Positions 36,301-47,775 are shown, counted from the first letter of the stretch. The stretch: 64,000 bases of DNA from Boesenbergia rotunda (GCA_024364735.1 JAGFNQ010000872.1:248001-312000); one strand, 5' to 3'. Numbers and translations: made by a program. The notes: generated from the letters alone by a model not told the origin.

Positions 36301-37726
36301 GTCCTCTATATCACCATAGAATCCCAGGAATTAGAAAACTACAGCCATCAAAGAAACAGAGATGTATAATGGTGATTGTCTTTTCATAATGTGGCAAAAA
36401 GGGCTCCATCCGGTGATATCTTAATGGCCTAGGATGAACATAAAATCAATGAATGCCAACAAATACAGCCATTACTTCATCGATTAGAATCACCAATAAC
36501 ATAACTGCTTCTGATTCCTGCTTGCTTTACAATACTTGAAGCTTATTTGTCGATAAAGGTGAAACCAAGAATCTTCAATTAGTGATAAAGAACAAATTTA
36601 TTGAAGGGGTTGCATCCTGATGTGTTGCCAAATATATTTCAGGAAGTCAAATTTCTCAGTGAGCTCACAGGGGATGCAGGGGAGCACATGCATGGAATTG
36701 CCATATAGCTTTTTGTTATTCATACAAGGAGAATGTCTTCGGTACACAGGAACAGAAGTTCTCAAATGACACAAAATGGAGACGTCTCACGGCATATTAA
36801 TGCATGTAATTCCTCAAAGCATACAAGGAACTAAAGATAAGAACAATTGGATTCAAAAAACACTACCTCATCTACGGAATCTTGTACACATCTCGATTTA
36901 GAAGCTGAGGAAGAGACCTGAGTTGTTCTTTGATCCACAATTTCAAGGTCAGATGAACTACAACTGTCTGAGCAATCTTCTACCTTAACCTATAGAAATT
37001 GTATTGAGGTGATAAGATGAAATAAATAAGTTGGCAGATACTAATGAGAAATTTAGTTTGTTTCCAATCAATACCATTTCTCTTGAAATCTTGTATAAGT
37101 TAACCTTCGAGTTTGGCAGGCTCTACCTTTACAGTATATAAATACCCCAAATGCCAATATACTCAATAATCCATAAATGTGGAATAGTTTATAAGCTAGC
37201 AGCTAGCAGCCATCAGCAAAAGCAGCGATATTTTCTTGTCAAGCCATCTTAATCTGCCATCTGATAAAAGTTCGAACATCAGACATGAAAGAATCTGCGA
37301 TAATGCATTGGGAAGCGTAATGAACTCTCCAAGAACAACAGCAACAAAAATCGCGAACTTTTTTGTTGGCATACATAAAAAATCAACATTTTTAGGCAGT
37401 AAGAAAGAGGAGATCCGCGAAAGATAACCACCAACAATGCATGGAAGCAACATGTCACAATCCACCCAATTTGCAGGGCAGGAAATCAAGCCCGTAACAA
37501 ACATTTGCATAAAAGGGATACCAAGAAAAATAAAAGCACCAAAAAAAAACACTAAAGCCCTAAGAAAGATTGCGAACTGAGACGATCCTCGAACGCATAC
37601 CAGAAAGCGCAACAAGATCGATTACTACTGGTATCCGGAAAGCAGGCATCAAGCTGAGATCATAGTAGATTCGATCCGAGGCTGAGGGAGAGAATCCGAA
37701 CAGCGAACCTCAAATTGATAGCACAT
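21328..37726 (-). CDS. DRM3-like de novo DNA methyltransferase paralogue, catalytically inactive
   Basis: Ten exons join in frame to 681 residues: 37726-37709 (short first exon, least certain), 36989-36867, 35528-35432, 35318-35272, 34681-34586, 33736-33637, 32711-32620, 29174-29072, 23148-23081 and 22629-21328. Three UBA-type segments are visible: LKSYFVSMGFAPALVDKV (58-75), YLLMMNFSEEEVDLAINQLG (142-161) and LHLLQMGFTEEEVSTAIDIY (206-225). The last exon is the rearranged methyltransferase domain with the cofactor-binding VLSVYSGLGGAE (560-571). Two catalytic signatures are lost: the ENV motif reads ANV (370-372) and the Pro-Cys of motif IV reads GGNPGPY (639-645), Gly643 replacing the Cys. 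That is the pattern of DRM3, a non-catalytic partner in RNA-directed DNA methylation, not of DRM1/DRM2. Four transposons lie in its introns. The donor after 33637 is GC, not GT. Confidence 0.9.
23191..23503 (+). repeat. 5' LTR of the copia element
   Basis: 313 bases with TG...CA ends, matching 27623-27935 without visible change. It should hold the element's promoter. Confidence 0.93.
23529..27615 (+). pseudogene. Copia Gag-Pol polyprotein, one frameshift
   Basis: The first frame (23529-25196) begins just after the primer-binding site. It holds Gag (IFDGEHYDYWSSQME onward), a zinc knuckle CYVCKKAGHESKDC with a second Cys-rich repeat, the protease DSG triad (FLDSGCSNHVTG) and the pre-integrase LWHLRYGHLNHKGL. 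The second frame carries the rest from about 25185: the integrase core (ELVHADICGP, QNGVAERKNR), reverse transcriptase (WVFKTKFNEDGS, the YVDD box at 26674-26685) and RNase H (DSDCAGSIDDRRSTTG), ending at 27615. The gene order PR-INT-RT-RH defines copia. The break is one extra A in the run at 25182-25185. All other parts look intact, so this is either a new disabling mutation or a homopolymer base-call error. Confidence 0.92.
27623..27935 (+). repeat. 3' LTR of the copia element
   Basis: 313 bases, by eye identical to 23191-23503, preceded directly by the purine tract at about 27614-27622. Confidence 0.93.
29531..31415 (+). mobile_element. 5'-truncated RTE LINE in a DRM3 intron
   Basis: Homology to the LINE at 3.3-6.5 kb begins abruptly at AGCTTATAAGG (29531) and continues through the reverse transcriptase to a (GTT)n tail ending near 31415. 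It lacks the endonuclease and 5' leader, the usual result of incomplete reverse transcription. It lies in the seventh intron of DRM3, antisense to the gene. I found no clear target-site duplication. By eye it differs from the full-length copy by only a few bases, so it is fairly young. Confidence 0.9.
29613..31361 (+). pseudogene. LINE reverse transcriptase, 5' truncated
   Basis: The open frame of 582 codons covers the reverse transcriptase (NGKAVGPDDIP, FMPGRSTIEAIHLL, FIDLEKAYDRVPR, FADDIVL at about 30606) and the C-terminal region. Its Met is internal to the original protein, and the endonuclease half is absent. Near 31330 this copy has GGG where the copy at 3.3 kb has GGGG, so its last 10 or so residues are out of frame. 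It cannot be autonomous. Confidence 0.88.
31532..31754 (-). mobile_element. tRNA-derived SINE with 18-bp target-site duplication
   Basis: The body of about 223 bases is flanked by two perfect 18-bp copies of AAAGAGAATTGCAATAGG (31514-31531 and 31755-31772). On the minus strand TGGCTCGGTTGG (31731-31742) is an A box and GGTTCGAGAGTC (31686-31697) a B box. A 13-base inverted repeat, GTAAGGCGTCTGG at 31618 and its complement at 31718, spans the body. It sits about 116 bases past the LINE in the same DRM3 intron. Confidence 0.85.
32489..32508. repeat. (TA)n microsatellite
   Basis: A run of about ten TA units lies in the DRM3 intron beside exon 7. Confidence 0.8.
33635..33636 (-). other. Non-canonical GC splice donor of DRM3
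   Basis: Exon 6 must end at 33637, because only this junction restores the QLG/EDANLPELAD continuity seen in the family and the reading phase of exon 7. On the minus strand the next two bases are GC instead of GT. The acceptor of exon 7 (32713-32712) is a normal AG. GC-AG introns are a known minor class in plants. Confidence 0.7.
34955..35194 (+). mobile_element. Old RTE LINE 3' fragment
   Basis: The sequence aligns by eye with the last 240 or so bases of the LINE at 29.5-31.4 kb, from ACCAATAAATG to a decayed (GTT)n tail with GTCGTCGT. It has many substitutions and no open frame. It lies in the DRM3 intron between exons 4 and 5 and is older than the other copies. Confidence 0.75.
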
Positions 37727-39557
37727 CGATCGGAGCGATGCATTATTTACTGGCGAAGCCGTACATAACGCCGTGCGCAAAATCGAGGTTTTACTTCGAC
37801 GATAATAACCTCAATAATACCAAAAATGACTAGAATTACGAGATTAAATAGTTAAAAATTAAAAAAAAATCATATTCGTATTCATAAAAAAGTATGAAAT
37901 TCTAATTTCATCTAATTTTTAATTTTAAAATATTTTGATCCGGATTAGAAGTATTAAATGGACAAAAATCGAAAGGATATCTATTTTTATTCTATTGTGA
38001 TTATTTAAAAAAAATACCCCTCTGATAACTCAAATAAAATTATGCAAGCCCCGAACACAAATTATGATGATTAGATCCTTCCATGATAAATTAAAATTTT
38101 AAAATTCAAAATTTAACTACGCCATATTATTAAAAAAAAATCTTTTTAATGGATAATAAATTTGAGAAATATTGATTATTAAGATGGGTTTCTATGTATT
38201 TTTTTAATTTATATTAACGATGAAAAATTTTTACGGGATCAAATTAATCACTTCTAATTTAACATTAACTGATCTGATTATTTTTTTCAAATAAAATTAT
38301 TAGATTATTTTGAATATTAAAAAATAAATTGAATCATGTTATAATAATTATGAAATAGTATAAAAAGATTTCATAATTATTATAGTACATCTTATTCAAA
38401 TTATATATATGTACAGGATAATTGAATAATTATTACTGATGAAGTGAGGCGTATAAAAAAAAAGAAAAAAAAATCAAAGTAGAGCTCTCTCGATGATTCC
38501 AAACAATTGAGACGCTCTTGTGACTTACTTTGGCCCTTACCAAATCGATCCCCATATTTATTTTAAACTATTTAGATAAGCTTTCCGTGTTTGCAGTTTT
38601 ATCTTTAAACAATATTTTGGCCACATATCACTGCTACACATTTGAATGTTTCATCAGATAAAACGTGGCTAATATTTCAATAATATTCCGTTCAATTTGC
38701 CCATCCAAATCATATTCAATTTCTCAATAAAATTATCCTATCAAAACTGACAATATTAAAAAAAAACTTCATTTTTGAGCATTGACATCAATATATTTTG
38801 GGGAGGCATCTTGCTCTGGAGATGATTCTTGAAGACATCATGAACAAATTTTCCAGGTCAATTTTTATTAACTCCAGTTGATGTTTGAACACCATTTGAT
38901 CCAGTTTTCATCTGCAATAAGGGAGGGAAAAAAAAGTTAGAATACTCGAAGAATATCATTAGAGTACTAATATAAAAGTTTAATGGCATCAGTTAAGCAA
39001 ATTTAATCTGTGGATCAAATTAAATACAGTCATTTCCTCTTTTTCATGCTAATAACTAACTAGAAACACAAGTTTGTATGATCAAAAAATGAATAATCAA
39101 GCATAGATTTTTGAAGTTCTTTTTGTTGGAAGTCTACAAACCCACGCTTTCTTTGTTTTTTTGTAGTTGTAAACTGGCTGCTTTAAATAGCATTTCATGT
39201 TCCAATTCCTTATGTTCTCCCTTAACACCTGCAGCAGCTTCATTCTTGAATAAAAATAGTACAGGAGAAACCGGTCTAAGGTGTCCGAAGAATGAAGGAT
39301 AACCTGTATGAGTTGTCTTCACCGCATCAGAAACCTGAGAAGAAAGAAACGGGAAGATAAATATATTTGCTAGTTTTATGTAACAGCTATATCTACTACC
39401 ACAACTGCCAATTACAGACATCATAATATACAGAATATTTTATCAATTGTAATCAAGGATCAGCAATGAACATGAGGGATAACAAGAAAGACTGCGGGCA
39501 AAAAAACGATACCCATACTTGGTATCTTGTGGGAAGTGATCGCAAGAAGACTGGAAT
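37727..39557. other. Intergenic region between DRM3 and the PPR gene
   Basis: The part near 37730 is the DRM3 promoter and the rest is AT-rich. On the minus strand, two exon-like stretches have acceptor-like ends: near 38910, starting ATGAAAACTGG and stopping after 17 codons, and near 39335, starting GTTTCTGATGCGG. They could be spliced 3' untranslated exons of the PPR transcript. No known domain is visible. Confidence 0.35.
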
Positions 39558-41672
39558 TCACCAATAATCCCTGCAAGAGCAAAATCCATCCTGGAAATGG
39601 TGGAATCTGTTGGTATCTCTTAAAATGATTGTGCGCCCTGTGATTTTCGCTATCAACTTGATTGCTGAATGGCAATCCCCACATACCCGGAGGTTCTTCA
39701 TAACACGGATTGGCAATCCTTCTGGAATCTTCAGTATTCCAAATGCCACTGCCAGCCTCTCACTGTGGTACCTTAAGTTATGAGCTTTTTCCTCTTCATC
39801 AATATCATGGAGGACGAAAGCACCGTCTGGGGAGTACCCTGCCATTTTCATCTCTGCGTCTAAATGCTCCACCTTGTTCATTATAGCAGCATGCTCAGGA
39901 TGTGCTGAAACATCACCTGAAGTGAACATATGCATTTTCTTGTTGAACTCTATCCAGCTACAACCCGGGGACTTGCTCACATTCCTTGAGCTCATCATCT
40001 TCCTCAAGTCTGAAACATCTTCCCATCTCCCACTTGAAGCATAAATGTTGGATAGCAAAACATAGTGGCCGGCATTATCAGGCTCTAAATGTACAAGCTT
40101 CTTGGCAGCAACCTCAGCAATTTCTGCATTCCTGTGCGTCCGACATGCACCTAAAAGAGCACCCCAAACAACAGCATCAGCTTCCATCGGCATCTCCTTG
40201 ATCAGATTCACTGCTTCAATGACACGCCCTGATCGACCAAGCAGATCAATCATGCATGAATAATGCTCAATACTTAGTTTCACTAAATGGTTAGAACTCA
40301 TCAACTGAAAAATTTCTTGCCCTTCTTTAACCTTTCCTGCATAACTACAAGCCAACAGGACCCCTATGTACGTTATCTCATCTGGCACCATGCCAACAAC
40401 TCTCATATCATCAAAGACACTCAAAGCTTTCTCCCCTAGACCATGCTGAGCATATGCAGTGATCATGGAATTCCACATGACAACATCCTTTCTGTCAAAG
40501 TTATCGAATACTATCTTGGCTTTGACAAGCTGACCACATTTCACATACATGGTTAGTAAAGCTGAGACAATGAAGACATCTTCACTAAAATGAGACCTCA
40601 CTAACCCCCCATGAACCTCCCTTCCCAAGTTAAGAATTGCTAGGCTGGAACAAACAACGAGTACACTAACAATCGAAGCAAAATTTGGTCGAATACCATT
40701 CATTTGCATGCGACGGAAGTAGGCAAGAGCTTCCACTTGGAGTCCATTTTGTTCACATATCTTGACAATGGCACTCCATGTCCCATCATCACGCTCTAGC
40801 ATCTCATCAAAAACCTTTTTTGCTTCCTTCACCATCCCATGCTGCCCAAACCCAAGAATCATTGCATTGCAGGCGACCACTGATTTCTCTGGCATCATTT
40901 GAAAAAGTGTGGCTGCCTCTTTAACACGGTTAGACTGGGCATATCCAGTGATTATTGCAGTCCAAGTGATGTCGTTCCTCTCAGGCATGACTTCGAACAG
41001 CTTCCGAGCGAGATCGAGCTGAAGGTTCTGAGCATACCCAGAGATCATAGCTGTCCAGGATATGACATTCCTCTTTGGCATGTTGTCGAACAGCTCCCTG
41101 GCGTCAGTGGTGCGACCAACCGTGCAATAACCTGATATCATTGCCGTCCAGGCGACGACGTCCTTCTCCGGCATCTGGTCAAAGAGCCTCCTAGCGTCGT
41201 CGATACGGTCGTCCTGAATGAGACCACCGAGCATGACGGTCCAAGACACGACACTGCGTTCAGGCATGCGGAGAAAGAGCTCCTCCGCCTCAGCGACCCG
41301 CCCGTGCTGGATGTAACCTCGAATCATGGTGGTCCATGAGTAGACGTTGGGCCGGGGGATGGAGTCGAAGAAGGCGCGAGCCTTCGGGAGGCATCCGCGA
41401 GAACGGAGAATACCGGAGAGCATAGCGTTGTACGAGCTGGTGTTCCGCAGGGGCATTCGGTCGAACAGGTGGCGTGCAAGGAGCGGCAGGTGGTTGCGAA
41501 AGTAGGAAGCGATGAGGGAATTGAAGGAAACAACGTCGCGCTCCGGCATAGCGTGGAAAACCTTCTCCGCCTCCTCGATGCGCCCGAGGCGGCCATAGCG
41601 GTGGATGAGGGAGTTGGCACGAAGGATGGCCGGAGTGGCGGTGGCGCGAAGGCGCAGCGGCGGGAACCGCAT
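39558..41672 (-). CDS. Pentatricopeptide repeat protein, PLS-E-DYW class
   Basis: This is a single exon of 704 residues. From residue 14 to about 540 it consists of 31-36-residue PPR motifs such as VVSFNSLIASYFRNH and VVSWTVMLGGLIQDDRIDDA. E and E+ segments follow, with CSWIEFNKKMHMF, then a complete DYW deaminase domain: HSE (636-638, catalytic Glu), CGDC (664-667, zinc ligands) and the terminus CSCRDYW. Such proteins bind organellar RNA and convert chosen C residues to U. The domain is intact, so it should be able to edit. The order and the AGYSPD and LHDIDEEEK phrases resemble Arabidopsis At1g56690; that match is from memory. Targeting to mitochondria or plastids is expected, but no clear presequence can be called. 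Confidence 0.93.
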   Translation of the reverse strand: MRFPPLRLRATATPAILRANSLIHRYGRLGRIEEAEKVFHAMPERDVVSFNSLIASYFRNHLPLLARHLFDRMPLRNTSSYNAMLSGILRSRGCLPKARAFFDSIPRPNVYSWTTMIRGYIQHGRVAEAEELFLRMPERSVVSWTVMLGGLIQDDRIDDARRLFDQMPEKDVVAWTAMISGYCTVGRTTDARELFDNMPKRNVISWTAMISGYAQNLQLDLARKLFEVMPERNDITWTAIITGYAQSNRVKEAATLFQMMPEKSVVACNAMILGFGQHGMVKEAKKVFDEMLERDDGTWSAIVKICEQNGLQVEALAYFRRMQMNGIRPNFASIVSVLVVCSSLAILNLGREVHGGLVRSHFSEDVFIVSALLTMYVKCGQLVKAKIVFDNFDRKDVVMWNSMITAYAQHGLGEKALSVFDDMRVVGMVPDEITYIGVLLACSYAGKVKEGQEIFQLMSSNHLVKLSIEHYSCMIDLLGRSGRVIEAVNLIKEMPMEADAVVWGALLGACRTHRNAEIAEVAAKKLVHLEPDNAGHYVLLSNIYASSGRWEDVSDLRKMMSSRNVSKSPGCSWIEFNKKMHMFTSGDVSAHPEHAAIMNKVEHLDAEMKMAGYSPDGAFVLHDIDEEEKAHNLRYHSERLAVAFGILKIPEGLPIRVMKNLRVCGDCHSAIKLIAKITGRTIILRDTNRFHHFQDGFCSCRDYW

Positions 41673-42829
41673 GAGTACCGCGGAGAATATGAAATTTTCA
41701 TTTGTAGTTTTAAAATTATATCGAAGAAAGCAAATCTTCTTTAACCTAAAGTTTTAAATCAGAAATCTGAGAACTTTAAAATTATTATAATAAGGTCTTA
41801 CACTAAAAATCTGTTTCCACTTATTTGTTTTAACGAATCGATCACTGAAAGGGCATGTTTTCACTTATACGTTGGCTCGGATGGTATAAAAGATGAATTG
41901 TTCAATTTTCTTTATGTTTACTTATAACAACAATATAAATAGATGGATTTTAAATTCATCCTTTGATTATATTTGATATATTTTCTCATTCTTTAATAAA
42001 TAGACGGACTAATTTTTCATTTGCCCTTCTTACTTCTTACTGCTATACTCAGGGGACCCAGAGATCGGCCCGGCTAACATCAGGGGACCCAGAGAATCTC
42101 TATCCCGCCTGTCTCACATTCACCGGCGACGGCTGGTGAGTCATCTAATCATCGATCGGATATCATCGATGATTTTTTATCGTCGTCCTGAATCAAATAA
42201 TATCTTGAAAGAACGGTGAACCGGTTGGAATCGCTGCAATTGCAATCTCGCTGAATTCAACGGTGAATCCAACAAGATCGCAATTGCGGTGATCCCGACG
42301 GATTCACTGTACCCCCAGGGTATAGTTTTGTTTGGGATGACGGTCGGAGGCACCGGTGATGTCCGATCGACGATCGAATGTCTCGCCAACCGTCGTCAAC
42401 AAATGAGATAAGTGGGACAGAGAGTAAAATGGGACATAGGATCTACCCCTCGGCTAACATAGCCTATGCTAGGGCCCAATTTTATTAGGACCTATTATTT
42501 TTAATTATAGTATTTAATGCGGTGATAATATTCCATGCAGAATTAAATAGATAATTCTATTTCGGATGACAATACTACATTGTCCAGTTTTTCCAAAAAA
42601 ACACAATTATAAATTCTACATCGCGATTCCAAAAATATATATATATATAAATCCTATATATAAATTTCTTGAGATACGTACATTATTGTTTTCATTTTTT
42701 TTTTTGATATTTTGGCAATTTGTAATGGAAGAAGAGTCTCCTAATTGAAGGGCCTCAAATATTCAATTTGGAATCATAATTATTAACATTTTAAATTTGC
42801 TTTTATTCAGTTTATGTAATTACTAGTAT
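41673..42829. other. Intergenic DNA upstream of the PPR gene
   Basis: No gene is visible. A repeated phrase CAGGGGACCCAGAGA occurs at about 42051 and 42083. The rest is AT-rich, with a TA run near 42640. Confidence 0.4.
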
Positions 42830-43052
42830 AATACTCATGTGATACAGAAATCTTATACAATTCAAATAACATGTTTAATGATAATATATATATGTCAATT
42901 TTTATTATTAAAATGAAAAGTAATTTTATTTCATCATGGATTCATATCAATATAAGATATAATATTATTTTTTATAATATAAGATATTAATGGTAATCAT
43001 AAGTTTTATAAGGGTAGTGGATGTGGATGCGATTTAAAATTTACTTTGCTTT

Positions 43053-43252
43053 GATAGGAGTGTGTCAGGCCTGTGCTATAGTGCAACACATAGGCAACAC
43101 ATGAAAATCTTAGTAGCAAGCTACTGTGATGGGTCACCCCCCATATAAAAATTAATTTAATATCAAAGTAGACCAATGACCCACATATTATATATTAAAC
43201 TGATAAGAACAAATACTACACTTGATCTTAGCCAAAAGGCTGAGAAAGATAT
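43053..43252 (-). ncRNA. U2 spliceosomal snRNA, divergent copy
   Basis: Read on the minus strand, the RNA starts ATATCTTTCTCAGCC and continues with GGCTAAGATCAAGTGTAGTA, the U2 5' region that pairs with U6 and with the intron branch site (GTAGTA). It ends in the 3' stem CTATAGCACAGGCCTGACAC. About 200 bases is the usual length. It carries more changes than the copy at 63.6 kb (for example TTTGTTC for TCTGTTC), so it may be a weak gene or a pseudogene. The promoter elements are still present. Confidence 0.85.
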
Positions 43253-43277
43253 GAGTTGCTTTACTGTTATTTGTCCA

Positions 43278-43329
43278 TTTTTATAATTATTCTGTGTGTA
43301 ATTCGCCTTGGTAACTTCAAATGTGGGAC
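43278..43329 (-). promoter_or_regulatory. snRNA promoter (USE and TATA) of the first U2 copy
   Basis: On the minus strand GTCCCACATTTG (43318-43329) resembles the plant upstream sequence element, consensus RTCCCACATCG. A TATA element (ATTATAAAAA, 43278-43287) lies about 26-35 bases before the RNA start. The spacing fits polymerase II snRNA genes of plants. Confidence 0.75.
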
Positions 43330-43345
43330 AATCATTTTTCTTACA

Positions 43346-44654
43346 TCAAAATTATTTTTTGATTTATCTTTTTTGAATTTGATAAAAAAATTTTAAATTT
43401 TAATTTTGGATTAAGATCTAAATTTTTCGTTTTAGGATTTGTAATTATATATTTTCTTTTGAATTTGTATTTTTAATTATAAATTTTTTGTTTAGAAAAT
43501 TTATCTTCGGTTTAGACGGGAATCCAAAGCTCCCTGTGAATGTCAGGTCTGTATACAAAACTGTATTTTATAGATATTAATAGATAGATAGATAGATTAT
43601 TTTTAATTATATGCTATAATTAAGACCTAATCAACTCTTTTCTTTTAATATCTCTTAAAACCATAGCTTCATGATCTCATAATTTTATCCTCTCTTATCA
43701 ATGCTCTATGCTCTTTTCCTTCCTTATCAACAATTCCATATTGATCGTACCTTTCTCCTCCCTCGTCAGTGATGCTTTCGGAGAACGTCCTTCTCCTCCC
43801 TCGTTGGTAATTTTTCTTCTTTACTCTTTCTTTTTCTTCCTCGAAACATGAATTAAGATTTTTTTTTATTACAACATAAAGTAGAATGCTAGTCTTTTTA
43901 AATATCATTTTTTTTTTGTTTTCAAGAAATCTGTTGGTTTTGATTGTGTAAGTTTTGAATGCTCTCTTGGAAATTTTTAGTCTTACCCGAGCAGTGTTAA
44001 GGTTGTAAATTATATAACTGTATCACATGATCATTCTTATTATAGTTAGTCTTGTAATCATAATTGACTTTCCATGTGTCTTGATGCTAGCTCATACTAA
44101 CCATGGATAACTTGGTCTTGTACATGATAATTCTTTGGCTGATTAGTATTTATTTTCATACTTTCATTGTAAATGATTTATCTGTGAAAGAGAGCATTCA
44201 TAATTCTTTCATATGATGTATTTTATAAGGATTTCATATATTTGAAGGCATGACACGGAGTTATGAATTTCATATCAAGAGAGGAAAAGGTATGTGTTTA
44301 CGTTAAGAGGGGACAGTCATGTCATCGCCTTTCATTCACCTCTCTTTCACCCCCTATTCCTATATCACATAGCTGCTCGGTCTCTGTTTGAAGGTGTTGT
44401 AGTAGTTTTCCAGTGTAGCAATTTTTTGTTACTTTATTTTAATAAATCGAATATCAATGGTCATTCATATGCTTAACTTAGCCAGTTTGATGCCCATTTC
44501 AGTTCTGATAATAAAGCCTAAAGGAAGTAAAAGGTTATTTCCCTCATCCTTAGTGACTTAGTATTATCGGTCTCATAGCAAAATATAGACAAGTAAATCA
44601 GGTATGCAGGAGACCCCCGAGAGAGAGGATATTCCGTGGCTATCAATTTCGCGA
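43346..44654. other. AT-rich intergenic DNA
   Basis: No gene is recognised. Short frames are without domain. Confidence 0.4.
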
Positions 44655-44865
44655 TTCAAAACATAGTATCATGTTGCATGTGGTTTGTAAATGATATTAT
44701 TTTAGTGGATGAGACATGTGAAAGAGTAAATGTAAAACTAGAATCTTATGGAAAATACTAGAAGTGAAAGGTTTTAGGCCTAATAAAGTAAAAACGGAAT
44801 ATATGAAATTTAAGATTAGTAATATTAATCATAATGAGACAACACTACAATTAAATACGGAATTT

Positions 44866-45560
44866 GCAACAAAATTGGCAACGAATTTTTTTTCAAAATT
44901 CGTTGCAAAATTATTTGGCGACGAATTTAGCAACAAAAATATTTTCGTTGCAAAATTCTCGTCGCCAAATTTGGGGTCGAACTAAGAAAAATTTGTTGCA
45001 AATCTGCAACGAATTTTGCGACAAACAATTTTTGTTGCAAATTTGCCGACAAAAATAATTTGTTGCAGATCAGCAACAAATAAAATTCGTTGCCAATCTG
45101 CAACGAAATGTGCAACGATTTTTCTTCGTCGCCAATTTGCAACGAAATTTGGGACGACAATCTTTTGTTGCAAATTTGCAACAAATTAAATTTGTTGCCA
45201 ATCTGCAACGAAATTTGGGACGAATTTTTTTTCGTCGCAGATTTGCAAATTCTGCAACAATTATTTTTTGTAGCAAATCTGCAACGAATAAAATTCGTTG
45301 CAGATCTGTCACGAATTTTGCAACGATTATTTTTTGTCGCAAATCTGCAACGAATTTTTTTCGTTGGAGATTTCCAACGAATTTTGCAACGATTATTTTT
45401 TATCGCAAATCTGCAACGAATAAAATTCGTTGCAGATTTCCAACGAATTCTGCAACGAATTTTTTTCGTTGGAGATTTCCAACGAATTTTTCAACGAAAA
45501 TATTTTTATCGCAGATTTACGATAAGTTTGCAACGAAATTTATTTGTTGCAAAATTCGTC
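44866..45560. repeat. Left subterminal repeat array of the CACTA element
   Basis: The motif TTCGTTGCA and its complement TGCAACGAA (with CAACAAA variants) recur every 15-35 bases in both orientations, often as inverted pairs such as TTCGTTGCAGATTTCCAACG. The frames read through it are repeat artefacts. Confidence 0.85.
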
Positions 45561-47610
45561 GCAATTTTTAAAAATATTTTAAAAAATAATTTTTTTTTCA
45601 AATATTTTTTATACATCAGATAAAATTCAACAGCATTCTAATAAAACATTCAAATATTTTTTTACATCAGATAAGCATTCAAATACATTCAAAAAGTAGT
45701 ACCAACAAACACCTACAACATTCAAACATCCTAATAAAAAGCATTCAACTACATTAATACATACCATAAGAATAGTATCAGTAAACACCAATGTACGATT
45801 CAAATTATAATATACAAGTGTATGATACATCAATACCACAGATGCCAACATAATAAAATCCAAAGCATACACACTCCTTCTAGATCTCTCCATGGATGCT
45901 TCCCCTGTACCAAAAATTCAAAAAAAAAAGCTATAAGTAGCATATAGCTGCTATAAGTAGCAACAAGAAGCTATAGCAGGTAAAAGTAATTTACTCACAA
46001 AATCATAACTGACTTGACCTCTTACCGTAATTTCGTACTCAGGCCGGACAACCTATAGCAAAAAGAAGATTTAATAGAATAAGGTTAAAGTGCCTAGGAA
46101 GTAAAACTAAATTTCGTAGCATAGCCTAGGAAGTAAACTAAAGTTTACATATAATGAGAAAACATTAAAGTGCAACTAGAATAAGATTTAACAGTTGTAT
46201 TAAAACATAAAAACAAGAATTCCCATAACTTTCCTACTGCCAATTTGACAGAGTTACAGACTATGTCACATACGAATCATTCCACATATGTCAAATGAGG
46301 TTGTTCAGCCGGTCTCGACACAAACTCATAATAAATTCATTTCAAGGTAGATTTGTCCAAAACCAGTTGGAATCAGCAGTGATTTTGTTAGAATTTGAAA
46401 CCAACTAATACTTCAACAGAATGTTGGACTCAACCGTATGTCAAAGAAAAAACTATAGCATGGAGTTATGGAGAAATTGATGGATCAAGATCTCTGATGC
46501 ATCAAGATCAGTTTTTAATTCAATGATACAAATTTTAATTCAATGATTGTGGGTGGGTGAGTTCATGGAGAAATTGATGGATCACACACCATGGAGACTG
46601 CATCAAGATCAGTTTTTGAGGATGGTAAATGAACTTATAATATTTGATAACTTGTTTCCTTGTTCTACTTCTACTGAGATATCTGATGCATCTTCTATGG
46701 AAGTTGAATAATCTTTGATTCTGGCGTATGTATAACATGATAAATTCTAGAATCATGAAAAAAAGAAGTAGAAACCATTGGAATTATGCACAAGCCCAAA
46801 TGGGAAGGAAGGTCCCTTGTCAAAACAAGAGTATCAAGTCCACCTCAATTGATACCAGAGTTTGATTTGGTAGCATTTATTCCAAAAGCTTAAGCTATTA
46901 AGAAAGGTCCCTTGTCAACTCAGCATCTTATCGATAGAATAGAGTATCAACAAACATAAATTTGTAAAACTAAAAAAGAGCTTGATGGAGAATAGAGAGT
47001 TAATGTTTAGGTACAATCACAAATCAAATTATGTGAACAAGCAGTATTTTCTAAATAGAAAAACTACAAAGTAGTTGGTGGCAAATATAACTACAGAATT
47101 CCAACTATTAGAAGGCAAATACCATCTTGCTATAATCATAAACTATGTTTGGATGATAGTTTCTACCTATTTTCTGTTGTGCTTTGGGCCATAGATATAG
47201 AGACAACATATGTTTGATTCCCACCGTAAATCTAGACAACATATTTATTTTCTGTTGGATTCTAGCAGTGCAAATCTTGTGATCGAAGAACTAATTACTT
47301 AAACAATGTTGCAATTAATAAAACAATAGAGTTGATAGCTAGAGAATTAACCCAATGATGTTCCACTAACAGGATGGATCGATAACAGTTAAATTGAATG
47401 TAAGGCCTAGTAATGAAATAAGTTGTGTGTCCTTTGCTAGCAAACCCTCTCATTTCCCAACATATAACACTACATTGCACCACTAACTTTGTTGGAATGG
47501 AAAAAATTTCGAAAGAGTGTGGCATTGGGGTGTGGAAAGGAACTGCAAGAGACTGAGATGAGTAAGTAATAAACTGACACCGGCGAGAAGAAGGAGAAGC
47601 AAATGGCTAC
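45561..47610. other. Internal region of the CACTA element
   Basis: About 2 kb of AT-rich DNA. I recognise no transposase or other coding domain. Confidence 0.45.
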
Positions 47611-47775
47611 CTGCGGCCAGGCCGATCCGGCCGTGGCTGCCTGCGGCCAGGCAGATCCGGCCGTGGTTGCCTGCGGCCAGGCCGATCCGGCCGTGGCTGC
47701 CTGCGGCCAGTCCTGATCCGACCGTGGCTGCCTGCGGCCAGTCCTGATCCGGCCGTGGCTTCCTGCGGCCAGGCC
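47611..47775. repeat. GC-rich 30-bp tandem repeat in the CACTA element
   Basis: Just over five units begin CTGCGGCCAG and continue with GATCCGGCCGTGG and variants, each 30-31 bases. CCACCGGCGAGAA phrases flank the array (near 47578, 47775 and 47822). The base composition differs strongly from the rest of the element, suggesting captured DNA or a 5' leader. Confidence 0.75.

Larger units (their letters stand above)
42830..43345. repeat. Segment duplicated with 63250-63870 (carries U2)
   Basis: Beyond the U2 gene itself, both flanks match the region near 63.3-63.9 kb, for example AATTCAAATAACATGTTTA at 42860 and 63276 and TTTACTTTGCTTTGATAGG beside the 3' end. The duplicated unit is therefore larger than the RNA gene and includes its promoter. 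Confidence 0.65.

Noticed and set aside
44864..45623. Open frames of up to 177 codons in the left CACTA arm
   Set aside because: They translate the TTCGTTGCA repeat in different frames (RRFANSAT, KSATN and similar phrases). They are artefacts of repeat periodicity.
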